Below are positions 17,198 through 25,716 of a stretch of DNA of 35,455 nucleotides, piece by piece. The notes under the pieces were generated by a model. The model made no database searches, had not been told where the DNA came from, and saw only the letters and a list, made by a program, of their open reading frames with translations. Origin of the DNA: Cytobacillus firmus (GTDB lineage Bacteria; Bacillota; Bacilli; Bacillales; Cytobacillaceae). Each line of letters opens with the position of its first letter. Position 1 is the stretch's first letter. The stretch lies in NCBI RefSeq assembly GCF_023715565.1, contig NZ_JAMBOJ010000048.1, forward strand, positions 1 through 35,455, in the 5' to 3' direction. Position numbers and translations under genes: made by a program.

Positions 17198-17572
17198 CTA
17201 TTTATCTTCAGCACTGCCTTGTTCCTCAGCAGGCTTCTGTTTATTCTTGCTTCCTCCCTTTTTTACAGGAGGAGGTTCTTTTTTCATTTCTTTAGGTTTT
17301 CTGTCATCCAATAAAGCTTTCTTGATATCTTCATCCGGATGAGGGATAACATGCGCTGATATGAGTTCACCCACTCTGGCTGCTGCTTCCTTGCCTGCAT
17401 CTACTGCAGCCTGAACTGCGCTTACGTCCCCCTGAACCAAAACCGTTACTAAGGCAGCGTCTACTTTTTCCTGCTTCACCAAAGTAACATCGGCCGCTTT
17501 CAGCATGGCATCTGCTGCTTCAATGGACCCAATCAGCCCCCTTGTTTCAATCATGCCAAGTGCTCTCGCCAT
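17198..17572 (-). CDS. BMC-H shell protein with charged C-terminal tail
   Basis: Residues 1-82 form a standard BMC hexamer domain (LGMIETRGLIGSIEAADAMLKAA...), close to EutM/PduA. Residues 83-124 form a Lys/Glu/Pro-rich tail (KKEPPPVKKGGSKNKQK) that looks disordered and strongly charged. The pore loop differs from EutM: where EutM has VGGGI, this protein has EKVDAAL (35-41), which places Asp and Ala in place of Gly at the pore. The tail could face the lumen or cytosol and recruit other proteins. It starts one base after the eutN stop, within the eut operon. It is not EutK, because the tail is not a helix-turn-helix domain. Confidence 0.93.
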   Translation of the reverse strand: MARALGMIETRGLIGSIEAADAMLKAADVTLVKQEKVDAALVTVLVQGDVSAVQAAVDAGKEAAARVGELISAHVIPHPDEDIKKALLDDRKPKEMKKEPPPVKKGGSKNKQKPAEEQGSAEDK

Positions 17573-17573
17573 A

Positions 17574-17846
17574 CTATTTCACCTCTTTCTTTTCAACATC
17601 AACAGAATCGATAATGCCAATTATCAATGCATCAATGGGCAATCTTATATCTCCGGACATATTTGACGCCGAGCTTCCACGCGTAACGAGAACTTGATCA
17701 CCGACACCTGCCCCAATGCGGTCAACCGCAACGAATGATTTTTCTGCTGCAGGTCCATGAGTCTCAACAACCAAAAATTTCAGACCTGTTAAATCATCCT
17801 CTTTTCTTGTGGCCCATACATTGCCGATTACCGTTCCCATTTCCAT
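17574..17846 (-). CDS. eutN: Microcompartment vertex protein EutN/CcmL family
   Basis: This 90-residue protein has the pentameric vertex fold markers MGTVIGNVWATRKEDDLTGLK, VAVDRIGAGVGDQVLVTRGSSA and DALIIGIIDSV. It caps the vertices of the polyhedral shell. The start overlaps the 3' end of the preceding gene by 19 bases, so translation is probably coupled. A second in-frame Met two codons later is an equally good start. Confidence 0.95.
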   Translation of the reverse strand: MEMGTVIGNVWATRKEDDLTGLKFLVVETHGPAAEKSFVAVDRIGAGVGDQVLVTRGSSASNMSGDIRLPIDALIIGIIDSVDVEKKEVK

Positions 17847-18502
17847 GTGCTTTCAGCCCCTTTTGTATCCATTACCTTGATGCTTTTTTCTAATTCCCGT
17901 GCAGTATCACGTGCTAAAGGTGTTATGATGGTCTGTTTATCTGCAAGTATTTCATTCGTATTGCATTCTTGAACATCTCTTTGTGTAATCAGCTTCTTTA
18001 ATTCCGGCTGTGCTGCCTTAATTGGCTTAGGCGATGCAAATTCCACCAGACTGCTGATTTCCACCCCGAACTTTAGCAGTTTTTCCTTATATTCCATTAA
18101 ACTTGAAAAATAATCCCCATTGGTTTTCTTCTCTCCACTGAGGATATTATAAAGATTTGGTTTGGGAATTAAGGTTACTGGAACATAATCAATAATACAG
18201 GCTGAGAGAAGCTCGGTTTCCGGTGTGTCGCAAATGCCCAGTGCACCTTTGACCAGCAGATCCTGTGACGCATCCAGAAATACCACCTTCATAACGGTAT
18301 GAAGCTGTACTTCTTCAGTAACATCATAAGGAAGTACATTCCAGTCTTTCTCTAACGCTTGTAAAATAGCAGGATCGATTCTATCCAGATCCCCGACAGT
18401 GAGAATAGTATGTTTCATTGCTGTATTTGGGGCAGGTTTGGCACCTGTTAAACTTTTTACTACTTCTTCAACTATTTGCTCTATTAATTGCCGGTCTATC
18501 AT
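17828..18502 (-). CDS. Ethanolamine utilization accessory protein, eut_hyp (TIGR02536-like)
   Basis: This 224-residue protein resembles the Firmicute family usually annotated only as an ethanolamine utilization protein (eut_hyp). It begins with an amphipathic helix (IEQIVEEVVKSL) like those of encapsulated enzymes, then a flavoprotein-like alpha/beta core (HTILTVGDLDRIDP, VVFLDASQDLLVKGALGI, SACIIDYVPVTLIP). The last 40 residues may form a separate helix. I see no catalytic motif that fixes a reaction. Its start overlaps the pduL stop by four bases, and its end overlaps eutN, so the three are tightly coupled. The role is unknown, but the N-terminal helix suggests it sits inside the compartment. 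Confidence 0.78.
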   Translation of the reverse strand: MIDRQLIEQIVEEVVKSLTGAKPAPNTAMKHTILTVGDLDRIDPAILQALEKDWNVLPYDVTEEVQLHTVMKVVFLDASQDLLVKGALGICDTPETELLSACIIDYVPVTLIPKPNLYNILSGEKKTNGDYFSSLMEYKEKLLKFGVEISSLVEFASPKPIKAAQPELKKLITQRDVQECNTNEILADKQTIITPLARDTARELEKSIKVMDTKGAESTWKWER

Positions 18503-19152
18503 AAGCGTTCCTCTTGCCTTACCAACTTGCCGGCTGTTTTTCCGGCGATCAGTCCTGCATTGGCTTCATCCGTATCAATATGCATTTCAAGTCTATACCG
18601 CGGTGAAGTCCTGATTAACACCTTTTCAAAAGATATTGGACGATCTCCCTCTATGTCAACTTTGACGTATTCCCCATTTTTCACTCCGAAACCTTCTGCA
18701 TCTTCCGGACTCATATGAATGTGTGCCTGCGCGATAATCAGACCCTCTTTTTTGTATAGACTGCCTTTAGGTCCAATCAAAGTTACTGGAGAAGAACCTT
18801 CTATATTTCCGGATTCGCGAAGCGGGGGCTTTAACCCCAGCTTGAACGAATCTGTACGGCTGACTTCTACCTGGGTCATATTCCGGGCAGGACCGAGAAT
18901 GCGCACTTTTTCCAGGCTTCCTCTTGGTCCTGCAATGGTTATGGTTTCATTAGCAGCGAATTGGCCGGGCTGAGATAAATCAGCTTTTTTTGTAAGCTGA
19001 TAGCCTGTACCAAATAGAATCTCCAAATCTTTTTGACTTACATGACAGTGCCGGGCTGAGACAGCCATTGGAATGGAATGCTCTTTGACCGAGGAATCTT
19101 GTAGCCTTGAAACGATTTCCTCTACAATCGATTGTATGGCTTGCTCGTTCAT
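18499..19152 (-). CDS. pduL: Phosphate acyltransferase PduL
   Basis: This 217-residue protein has the two PduL domains with zinc-binding His motifs ARHCHVS (about 33-39) and QAHIHMS (about 142-148). PduL moves the acyl group from acetyl- or propanoyl-CoA to phosphate inside microcompartments, recycling CoA and giving acetyl-phosphate for ATP synthesis. The first 17 residues (MNEQAIQSIVEEIVSRL) form an amphipathic helix typical of its encapsulation peptide. It replaces the EutD phosphotransacetylase of enteric eut operons. AGGAG lies 9 bases before the ATG. Confidence 0.95.
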   Translation of the reverse strand: MNEQAIQSIVEEIVSRLQDSSVKEHSIPMAVSARHCHVSQKDLEILFGTGYQLTKKADLSQPGQFAANETITIAGPRGSLEKVRILGPARNMTQVEVSRTDSFKLGLKPPLRESGNIEGSSPVTLIGPKGSLYKKEGLIIAQAHIHMSPEDAEGFGVKNGEYVKVDIEGDRPISFEKVLIRTSPRYRLEMHIDTDEANAGLIAGKTAGKLVRQEERL

Positions 19153-19182
19153 GGTTTAAACTCCTAACTTAGTAAATCTGTA

Positions 19183-19476
19183 TTAAAGCTCAATATCGAT
19201 TTTTGGAAGAATGCTCTCCAATTCGTTATGAGGACGAGGAATAACATGAACAGATTTCAATTCCCCAACACGCTGTGCTGCTGCAGCACCAGCATCTGTT
19301 GCCGCTTTAACAGCACCTACATCACCGCGAACAAGGACCGTTACAATTCCGCCCCCAACATGCACTTTTCCAACTAAATGAACATTCGCCGCCTTAACCA
19401 TCGCGTCAGCAGCTTCCACTGAAGCAACCAGCCCTTTTGTTTCAATCATTCCTAATGCAGTTAATTCTCTAGCCAT
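19183..19476 (-). CDS. eutM: Major BMC-H shell protein EutM
   Basis: This 97-residue BMC domain protein has the canonical EutM/PduA sequence: [25 protein letters not shown] start, pore loop [11 protein letters not shown] with three Gly (41-43), [14 protein letters not shown] and VHVIPRPH. It should form the flat hexagonal tiles of the shell. AGGAGGAAATAAAAATG supports the start. It follows eutE by 16 bases. Confidence 0.96.
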   Translation of the reverse strand: MARELTALGMIETKGLVASVEAADAMVKAANVHLVGKVHVGGGIVTVLVRGDVGAVKAATDAGAAAAQRVGELKSVHVIPRPHNELESILPKIDIEL

Positions 19477-19492
19477 TTTTATTTCCTCCTAA

Positions 19493-21028
19493 TTAGTTTG
19501 TTTGGTATTTTTTAATTACTTGATTAACCATGTCGGCAATCATCTTTGCATCTACTTCGCCATCCGGCGATACCTGCTGAAGAACTTGACTGACAATATG
19601 ATCAACATCCTGGCTTGCTTGTTCTTTTTCAGCTATCGAAGAAGTGGCTGCCGGTCTTGGAATGGTGACTTCTTTCGTTCCATAAGCCATTCTTTTAATG
19701 TTGATCAGATGGCGTGCCGTCACATTATCAGAAGTAATGTTGCCGCCGAATGAACCGCACCCCAAAGTCAGGGAAGGCAGCAATCCTGTTGTCGCTCCAA
19801 CAGCCCCAATCGAAGAGAGCGTATTGACCATCATTCTTGAAACAGGCATTTCCAGGGCAAATTCCTTTGCCACTTCATAGTCATTTGTATGAAGAGAAAG
19901 ACTGTGTCCCCTGCCACCTAAGTTGAGGAGCTGAAGGCAAATTTCTTTTGCCTCCTGGCAGCTTTCCGCTGTATATAGCGCAAAAACTGGAGATAATTTT
20001 TCAATTGAAAATGGTATGTCTTTCCCTATTTCAGTTTCTTCAGCAATTAAAACTCTTGTGTCATCAGGAACTTGAATTCCAGCCATGCTTGCGATTTTAA
20101 CAGCACTCTGGCCGACGATATCCGGATTCAGCTTTCCTGGTGAAGGTGAAATGACTTTTTCCAGCGCCGCCTTTTCCCGGGTGTTTAAGAGATAAGCTCC
20201 ATTGTTTTTGAGTTCTCTCATGGTCATCTCTTTAATGTTGCGATCGACTACAATGGATTGTTCAGTAGCGCATATGGTCCCATTATCAAATGATTTACTG
20301 TCAATAATCATCCTAACGGACTGGTCGACCTTGGCGGTTTTTTCGATATAGCATGGCACATTGCCGGGCCCTACTCCATAGGCAGGCTTGCCAGAGCTGT
20401 ACGCCGCCCTGACCAATCCCCCTCCGCCTGTTGCCAAAATGAGATTGATGTCAGGATGCTTCATTAATTCGTTTGTTGCACTCATGGATGGCTTTGAGAT
20501 CCAGCCAATCAATCCTTCAGGTGCACCTGCCTGTACAGCTGCTTCATTCACAATCTTTAACGCTTCAACAGTACATTTCACTGCCCTTGGATGTGGGCTA
20601 ACGACTATTGCATTTCTTGTTTTCAGAGCAATAAGCGCTTTAAATATGGCTGTAGAAGTTGGGTTAGTCGTTGGAATGATGCCTGCAATTACACCGTAAG
20701 GATAAGCAATTTCCGTTACTTTATTTACCTGGTCTTCACGAATGATGCCCACTGTCTTTTCATCTTTGATAGACTCATAGACTGCCTTTGAACCAACTTC
20801 ATTTTTTAACTTTTTATGCTCGGCTATGCCCATTCCTGTTTCCTCTACAGCCATACGGGCCAGGGAAAGTGACTTGGCATAGGCAGCATTTGCGGCTTGT
20901 TTGACAATTTCGTCAACCTGAACCTGCGTAAAGGACATATATTGCAGCTGCGCTTCCTTTGCACGCTTTACAGCATTCCGCATTTCCTGCATGGATTGAA
21001 GATCATGATCGAAATGCAAGCTTTTCAC
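19493..21028 (-). CDS. eutE: Acetaldehyde dehydrogenase (CoA-acylating) EutE
   Basis: This 511-residue aldehyde dehydrogenase of the EutE/PduP/AdhE-N class has Gly-rich coenzyme segments, the catalytic Cys253 in FDNGTICATEQSIV, and VGPGNVPCYIEK (about 219-230). It oxidises acetaldehyde to acetyl-CoA with NAD+ and CoA. Residues 463-511 form an extra C-terminal tail with a linker and amphipathic helices (DVDHIVSQVLQQV, MIADMVNQVIKKY), consistent with a C-terminal encapsulation signal rather than the N-terminal one of PduP. The annotated start is GTG immediately after AAAGGAGT; a TTG three codons later has more usual spacing. Confidence 0.93.
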   Translation of the reverse strand: MKSLHFDHDLQSMQEMRNAVKRAKEAQLQYMSFTQVQVDEIVKQAANAAYAKSLSLARMAVEETGMGIAEHKKLKNEVGSKAVYESIKDEKTVGIIREDQVNKVTEIAYPYGVIAGIIPTTNPTSTAIFKALIALKTRNAIVVSPHPRAVKCTVEALKIVNEAAVQAGAPEGLIGWISKPSMSATNELMKHPDINLILATGGGGLVRAAYSSGKPAYGVGPGNVPCYIEKTAKVDQSVRMIIDSKSFDNGTICATEQSIVVDRNIKEMTMRELKNNGAYLLNTREKAALEKVISPSPGKLNPDIVGQSAVKIASMAGIQVPDDTRVLIAEETEIGKDIPFSIEKLSPVFALYTAESCQEAKEICLQLLNLGGRGHSLSLHTNDYEVAKEFALEMPVSRMMVNTLSSIGAVGATTGLLPSLTLGCGSFGGNITSDNVTARHLINIKRMAYGTKEVTIPRPAATSSIAEKEQASQDVDHIVSQVLQQVSPDGEVDAKMIADMVNQVIKKYQTN

Positions 21029-21051
21029 ACTCCTTTCAAGAATTTCTAAAA

Positions 21052-21705
21052 TTAGTACTTAATAGGATTCTGAGAAATTTCGATAATAGCATCCCGGAAT
21101 GCATCAGCTGCAGCCTGGCAGGCTGATTGGGAGCCGGTCAAAAGCCCGCCGCCAAAATTCGTTTCAGAAGGCGGCCCGAAAAATTTCATCATTTCTACAT
21201 CTGCTGCCTTTAAAGCAGCATCAAGCCCATAAACGGCTTCCAATGGCGGAGCTATCAGATAGGCAATGGGCTCTCCGATATTGATGCCTGCTTCCTTTGA
21301 CAGGTAGGAGCCTGTTCTAGAAACAACATGTGCATAAATGGCATGCGTTTTATCCTGATCAAGCGCTTCAAAATAGGCATCAGATTCAGCTGTCTGAAGG
21401 ACAGCCTCCATACCGCTTTTAACTTCATCGGGAGATGGCCCTGCGATAATTCCAATCATTTCACCTGATAATGGCCCGGAAGCATGAGCAGCCCCCGCAT
21501 AGAAGGACCTGGCATAAACCACTTCGACATCTGCTCTTTTTGTGGCTTCATCGAGCGCAGTATAGCCTACGTCATCAACTGTAGAGGTGAAAATGGCCAG
21601 GCTACGGTGATGAGTCTTAAGCTGAAAATGCTTTGCAAGCTCCTGGTCAACATTAGGTATCACCCGAATAGCCTGTATATCGGCGTAAATGCGTTCTAAT
21701 CCCAT
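21052..21705 (-). CDS. eutL: Microcompartment shell trimer protein EutL
   Basis: This is a tandem BMC-T protein of 217 residues from ATG 21703-21705. It closely follows known EutL: AIRVIPNVDQELAKHF, DDVGYTALDEATKRADVEVVYARSFYAGA, GEMIGIIAGPSPDEV, YAHVVSRTGSYLSKEAGI and PPSETNFGGGLLTGSQSACQAA. EutL trimers have a gated central pore. The chosen start aligns with other EutL proteins and has AGGTGG 8 bases upstream. A GTG four codons earlier abuts the eutC stop and is an alternative. Confidence 0.94.
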   Translation of the reverse strand: MGLERIYADIQAIRVIPNVDQELAKHFQLKTHHRSLAIFTSTVDDVGYTALDEATKRADVEVVYARSFYAGAAHASGPLSGEMIGIIAGPSPDEVKSGMEAVLQTAESDAYFEALDQDKTHAIYAHVVSRTGSYLSKEAGINIGEPIAYLIAPPLEAVYGLDAALKAADVEMMKFFGPPSETNFGGGLLTGSQSACQAAADAFRDAIIEISQNPIKY

Positions 21706-21717
21706 TGATACTGCCAC

Positions 21718-22722
21718 CTATCCTTCCTTTTTCACGAGCGATACTCCACTTGCTTCATACTTTATAACCTTTTGGATGACGGTTCCGAGGTAAGCTCCAG
21801 CCTCTGCGGGAGGAATACCGCCTTTATGTATATTGGAAATGACCATCCGATCAGCTTCGATCGTTCCTTTACGGGGTTCATAGCAAAGGTAGGCACTTAG
21901 TGATTCAGCACTGACCAGACCAGGACGCTCGCCAATCAATAACACAACTACTTTAGGCATCAGCAGTTCTCCCACTTCATCCATTACAGCCACCCTGCCT
22001 TTTTCGATATAAAAAGGAGTCCCCATTTCGAGTCCTAAACTATTCAAGGATTGCTGAAGGGATAGATATACATCCTCAGCATTTTCTTCAATCGCACTTG
22101 AGCTCAGCCCGTCAGACAGAATGATTTGAACAACAGGGTCCTTTTGGCATTGGGCAAGAATGATTTTTTTGGCTTCTTCTGAAAGCTTCCTGCCATAATC
22201 CGGCCTCCGGATGTACACTTCTTTTTCATTCACCATCGTAGTGACTTTGAAAAGCCCAAGACGGTTTATCAGTTCATCATTTACATCTCCATAGACGGCA
22301 TCAACTGCAGCTGCATGATCAAATCGGAATTTCAGCCATGTGTCTGTCTTTGGTCTCGTACCTGCTCTTCCCACCCCGATTCTTGCAGGTGTTTTGCTCA
22401 TGAGCGCCTCAAGCTCAACCGGATCAGCTGGATTAGCAATGCTTTTCTTTTCAGAATAGCTTTTGCTCTCTTCATGATTGGTTTTATCTGATTGAATGTT
22501 TGCATGTTGATGGCTATTAATTTTTATTAAACCGTTTTTATCCTGTTTTTCTGACTCAATAACCTCAACTGCCGGCTTGGCTGTTTTCTTGATGGGTCCT
22601 GATGTATGATTCCAAAATTTTACTCCACCACTATCTTCCTGCCCTTTGTCATCAGAGGTTTGCTGCGATTGAAGTTTTTCCACTACAAGTCGTGTTACTT
22701 TTTCAATCAATTCAGGATTCAT
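21718..22722 (-). CDS. eutC: Ethanolamine ammonia-lyase small subunit EutC (copy 1)
   Basis: This 334-residue protein comprises an N-terminal extension (about 1-110) and the EutC core (TPARIGVGRAGTRPKTDTWLKFRFDHAAAVDAVYGDV, VQIILSDGLSSSAI, VVVLLIGERPGLVSAESLSAYLCYEPRKGT, NIHKGGIPPAEAGAYLG). EutC and EutB form the B12-dependent lyase that splits ethanolamine into acetaldehyde and ammonia; the core holds most of the lower cobalamin-binding site. The N-terminus (IEKVTRLVVEKLQSQ) is an amphipathic helix like other encapsulation signals, followed by a Lys/Ser/Asn-rich, apparently disordered linker longer than in copy 2. It follows eutB by 12 bases. Confidence 0.95.
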   Translation of the reverse strand: MNPELIEKVTRLVVEKLQSQQTSDDKGQEDSGGVKFWNHTSGPIKKTAKPAVEVIESEKQDKNGLIKINSHQHANIQSDKTNHEESKSYSEKKSIANPADPVELEALMSKTPARIGVGRAGTRPKTDTWLKFRFDHAAAVDAVYGDVNDELINRLGLFKVTTMVNEKEVYIRRPDYGRKLSEEAKKIILAQCQKDPVVQIILSDGLSSSAIEENAEDVYLSLQQSLNSLGLEMGTPFYIEKGRVAVMDEVGELLMPKVVVLLIGERPGLVSAESLSAYLCYEPRKGTIEADRMVISNIHKGGIPPAEAGAYLGTVIQKVIKYEASGVSLVKKEG

Positions 22723-22734
22723 TCATTTCAACTC

Positions 22735-24099
22735 CTATCGTGAAAAAATGGTAGGGTCGCCTGCGATTTTGCTTAGCTTTCCATTTTCGAAAATCCCCAT
22801 TTTCTCAAGCCAATCTCTGAATATGGGAGATGGCTGCTTATTCATTGTCTGCCTAAGAGTGGCAACGTCATGATAACTCATGGATTGGTAATTGAGCATG
22901 CAATCATCTCCCATTGGGGTGGCAATAATAAAATTCACTCCAGCTGCTGTCAGCAGCACACCAAGGTCCTCGATATCATTTTGATCGGCCTTGATATGGT
23001 TCGTGTAGCATATATCAACACCCATTGGAATGCCATGCATTTTTCCCATGAAATGGTCCTCAAGCCCAGCTCTAATGACCTGTTTATTGTTGTACAAGTA
23101 TTCTGGTCCGATGAAGCCAACCACAGTATTTACGATAAAAGGATCATAATGCCGGGCAAAGCCATAATTTCTTGATTCCAGTGTCATCTGATCTATTCCA
23201 AAATGAGCTTCAGCCGAAAGCTCCGAACCCTGGCCCGTTTCAAAATATAAACGCTGTGGCCCGGTGCCGGTGCCAAGAGTTTTTGCCATATCATTTGCTT
23301 CCTCAAGAAGTGAGGCTGTAATTCCAAATGACCTGTTGGCAGCCTCTGTTCCTGCTATGCTCTGAAAGATCATATCGGCAGGTGCTCCCTGTTCGATTGC
23401 CTTCATTTGAGCTGTCACGTGCGCAAGCACACAGTTTTGTGCCGGGATTTCCCAGTCCTTTATAAAAGCATGTGTGGCGTGGAGCAATCTCTTTACGCTC
23501 TCAACCGAATCATCCACAGGATTTATGCCAACTACTGCATCCCCAATGCCGTAGGATAAACCTTCTTTCAGGGACGCGATCATTCCATCCACATTATCGG
23601 TTGGATGGTTCGGCTGCAGCCGCGAAGCCAGGGTGCCTTTATAGCCGATTGTTATATTGCATTTGGTCAGTATTTCGATTTTGTTTGCCGCGTGAACCAA
23701 ATCAAGATTTGACATAATCTTAGCGGCGGCGGCAATCATCTCGCTGTTTAATCCCCTGCTGATTCTTTTTAAATCTTCTCCTGTCGTGTGATCGTCCAGG
23801 ATATACTCACGAAGTTCAGCAACTGACCAATTTTTTATGCTTTGATATACAGGTTCATTTATTCCGCTTTCTATAATTCTCGAAACTTCATCCTCTTCAG
23901 GTGAAAGCATAGGATTTTCACGGATATCAGATAGTGTTAGATGACTTAGAACCAATTTGGCTGCGATTCTTTCCTGAACGGTTTCTGCTGCAATGCCCGC
24001 GAGGCGGTCCCCTGACTTTTCTTCATTTGCTTTAGCGAATAAATCTTTCAGATTACTAAACTGATATACATTTCCCAAATGATTGGTTTTCAGCTTCAT
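22735..24099 (-). CDS. eutB: Ethanolamine ammonia-lyase large subunit EutB (copy 1)
   Basis: This 454-residue TIM-barrel subunit is close to enteric EutB along its whole length. All substrate-contacting positions I remember from the E. coli enzyme are present at the same numbers: Arg160 and Gln162 (ASRLQPN), Asn193 (GINPV), Glu287 (FETGQGS) and Asp362 (MGVDICYTNH). This supports a true ethanolamine lyase using adenosylcobalamin. It lies between the reactivase gene eutA and eutC. AAAGGAGGAATC precedes the ATG. Confidence 0.97.
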   Translation of the reverse strand: MKLKTNHLGNVYQFSNLKDLFAKANEEKSGDRLAGIAAETVQERIAAKLVLSHLTLSDIRENPMLSPEEDEVSRIIESGINEPVYQSIKNWSVAELREYILDDHTTGEDLKRISRGLNSEMIAAAAKIMSNLDLVHAANKIEILTKCNITIGYKGTLASRLQPNHPTDNVDGMIASLKEGLSYGIGDAVVGINPVDDSVESVKRLLHATHAFIKDWEIPAQNCVLAHVTAQMKAIEQGAPADMIFQSIAGTEAANRSFGITASLLEEANDMAKTLGTGTGPQRLYFETGQGSELSAEAHFGIDQMTLESRNYGFARHYDPFIVNTVVGFIGPEYLYNNKQVIRAGLEDHFMGKMHGIPMGVDICYTNHIKADQNDIEDLGVLLTAAGVNFIIATPMGDDCMLNYQSMSYHDVATLRQTMNKQPSPIFRDWLEKMGIFENGKLSKIAGDPTIFSR

Positions 24100-24116
24100 A
24101 AAAGATTCCTCCTTTC

Positions 24117-25565
24117 TTACTGATGGAAGGTCAATGTTTTAATGATAACAGGGACCACATTGCTTTGAAGCAGATGGCCGATATCTATGTAATCGCCGTG
24201 TTCTGCCTTAATCTGATCGATGCATATGTAACTTTGATTTGCTTGCTGAGTTTTTAGTGTCTGCCCCAGAACTTTGGCGTGGTCACTTTCTAAAACAACA
24301 ACAAGCGGCTGTTCCGGCTTCGGTTTTGCCTGCAGCGATTTTATCAGGACTGCAGATAATTCCTGGATATCCCGAAAGCCTAAATAAGGCATATTCGTTA
24401 AATAAAGAGCAAAATTTTGACCCTCCTGCTGTGGATCATAAATTTCTACTGACTTCTTTACAGCCTCTTGAATACGGCTTAGACCTTTTTCCAGATTGTT
24501 ATCAAACCCGATCTGATAGACAGGCAAATTTCGAATTGGCAATTCATGTGCTTCCGCATGGATGGTTGCCCCGCTGATTTCTGTGGTTTGAGTTCCTGCT
24601 CCAAGAACGGTTGCCCTGACCGTCTCATCCGGTTCCACCCACTTAAAGGCGGCCAGTTCACGGCAATTTCTTAAAGATTTGGCCAGCATTTTTCCAATAT
24701 CGTCATACTGTGCAGGCGAGGATTCAGCACTCTCAAAGTGGTACAAACATTCACTGATTCCGCCTGAAAACATAATGTAATCTATTTCCTCTATCCAATT
24801 GGGATCATGTCCCAAAAGCAGAGGGGAATCTTCCTTAAGAAGATCCTTCCTAAGCATTCGGCCAATTACTTCTGCCATGTAGTCTGTCAGCTTTCCGATG
24901 ATGGGGTGATTTCTGCTGTCTCCTACTTTTAAATCAGCCCCCCATTGCCGAAGTATTTCCTGGACAGGAGGAGAAATGCTTTTTATTTTGCCGTCAATAA
25001 ATTCAATCAGTCTTCCGCCGATGTGGAGCGTGCATGTTCCGCAGAGCCTTCCTGAACGATAAACTGCAGCATTGGCAGTGCCTCCGCCAATATCGATATT
25101 GGCGACAGTTATGCCAGTCCTCCTGGATAATTCATAAGCACCTGAACCCTTTGCCGCAATAATTCCTTCTAAATCAGGACCAGCAGTTGCCACTAGAAAA
25201 TCACCTGCATGATCAGATAAATAATGGACCATTTCTTCGGCATTTTGTTTAGTTGCTGTTTCTCCTGTAATAATGACAGCACCTGTTTTGATATCACCAG
25301 GCTCGATTCCCGCAGAGATATATTCCTCACTGACAAGTCTCTCAACACCTTTAATATCTATAGCTGATGCTGTCAGAAGAGGGGTGCGGTAAATCGGGCT
25401 TCGGTAGAGCACTTCTTTTTCTATAATTTCAATTCTCGGCATGTGGGTTCCGCCAGCCATATTCATAAGTGAAAATCTGCTGATGACGAGTTTGGTCGTG
25501 CTCGTTCCGATGTCGATTCCAGCGCTGATTATATATTCTTTTTGTGCATCGTAACGCTTCAACAT
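24117..25565 (-). CDS. eutA: Ethanolamine ammonia-lyase reactivase EutA
   Basis: EutA is an ASKHA-fold ATPase that exchanges damaged cobalamin on EutBC. Phosphate-binding motifs are visible: GIDIGTSTTKL near the start, and NIDIGGGTANAAV around residue 155, with the SGGISE segment further on. I choose ATG 25563-25565 (482 residues, MLKRYDAQKEY), preceded by AAGGCGGGG. The longer open frame to 25703 would run through the terminator hairpin of the leader and adds sequence unlike EutA. The gene lies directly downstream of an EutV-type attenuator. Confidence 0.93.
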   Translation of the reverse strand: MLKRYDAQKEYIISAGIDIGTSTTKLVISRFSLMNMAGGTHMPRIEIIEKEVLYRSPIYRTPLLTASAIDIKGVERLVSEEYISAGIEPGDIKTGAVIITGETATKQNAEEMVHYLSDHAGDFLVATAGPDLEGIIAAKGSGAYELSRRTGITVANIDIGGGTANAAVYRSGRLCGTCTLHIGGRLIEFIDGKIKSISPPVQEILRQWGADLKVGDSRNHPIIGKLTDYMAEVIGRMLRKDLLKEDSPLLLGHDPNWIEEIDYIMFSGGISECLYHFESAESSPAQYDDIGKMLAKSLRNCRELAAFKWVEPDETVRATVLGAGTQTTEISGATIHAEAHELPIRNLPVYQIGFDNNLEKGLSRIQEAVKKSVEIYDPQQEGQNFALYLTNMPYLGFRDIQELSAVLIKSLQAKPKPEQPLVVVLESDHAKVLGQTLKTQQANQSYICIDQIKAEHGDYIDIGHLLQSNVVPVIIKTLTFHQ

Positions 25566-25596
25566 GATCCCCGCCTTACTGCAATGAATTAAGGAA

Positions 25597-25660
25597 AATA
25601 AAAAAGGCACCCCATATGAGCAACCAATAATTGATTGTTCACACGAGGCGCCTTTGCCTG
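25597..25660 (-). promoter_or_regulatory. EutV/ANTAR-type antiterminator and terminator in the eutA leader
   Basis: On the minus strand AGGC-AAAGGC-GCCT (25659-25646) forms a hairpin with a six-base loop having A at position 1 and G at position 4, the hallmark of ANTAR RNA targets. Its loop and 3' arm are also the 5' arm of a long terminator: AAAGGCGCCTCGTGTGA (25655-25639) pairs, with wobbles, with 25619-25603, and TTTTTT follows. The two folds exclude each other, so EutV binding should allow read-through into eutA. A second, upstream hexaloop hairpin was not found by eye. Confidence 0.82.
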
Positions 25661-25682
25661 ATCTATTATTTTGTATAATTAG

Positions 25683-25711
25683 AATATATTCTATTTTCTT
25701 CATTTTGTAAA
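25683..25711 (-). promoter_or_regulatory. Vegetative promoter for the eutA operon
   Basis: TTTACA (25711-25706) and TATATT (25688-25683) are separated by 17 bases on the minus strand, each one base from the SigA consensus. Transcription would start near 25676, just upstream of the attenuator. The -35 box overlaps the last bases before the eutP stop. Confidence 0.6.
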
Positions 25712-25716
25712 GGGTT

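Noticed and set aside
25566..25703. N-terminal extension of eutA (46 extra residues in the longest frame)
   Set aside because: It runs through the attenuator hairpin and T-run and does not resemble EutA. A ribosome binding site precedes ATG 25563-25565.
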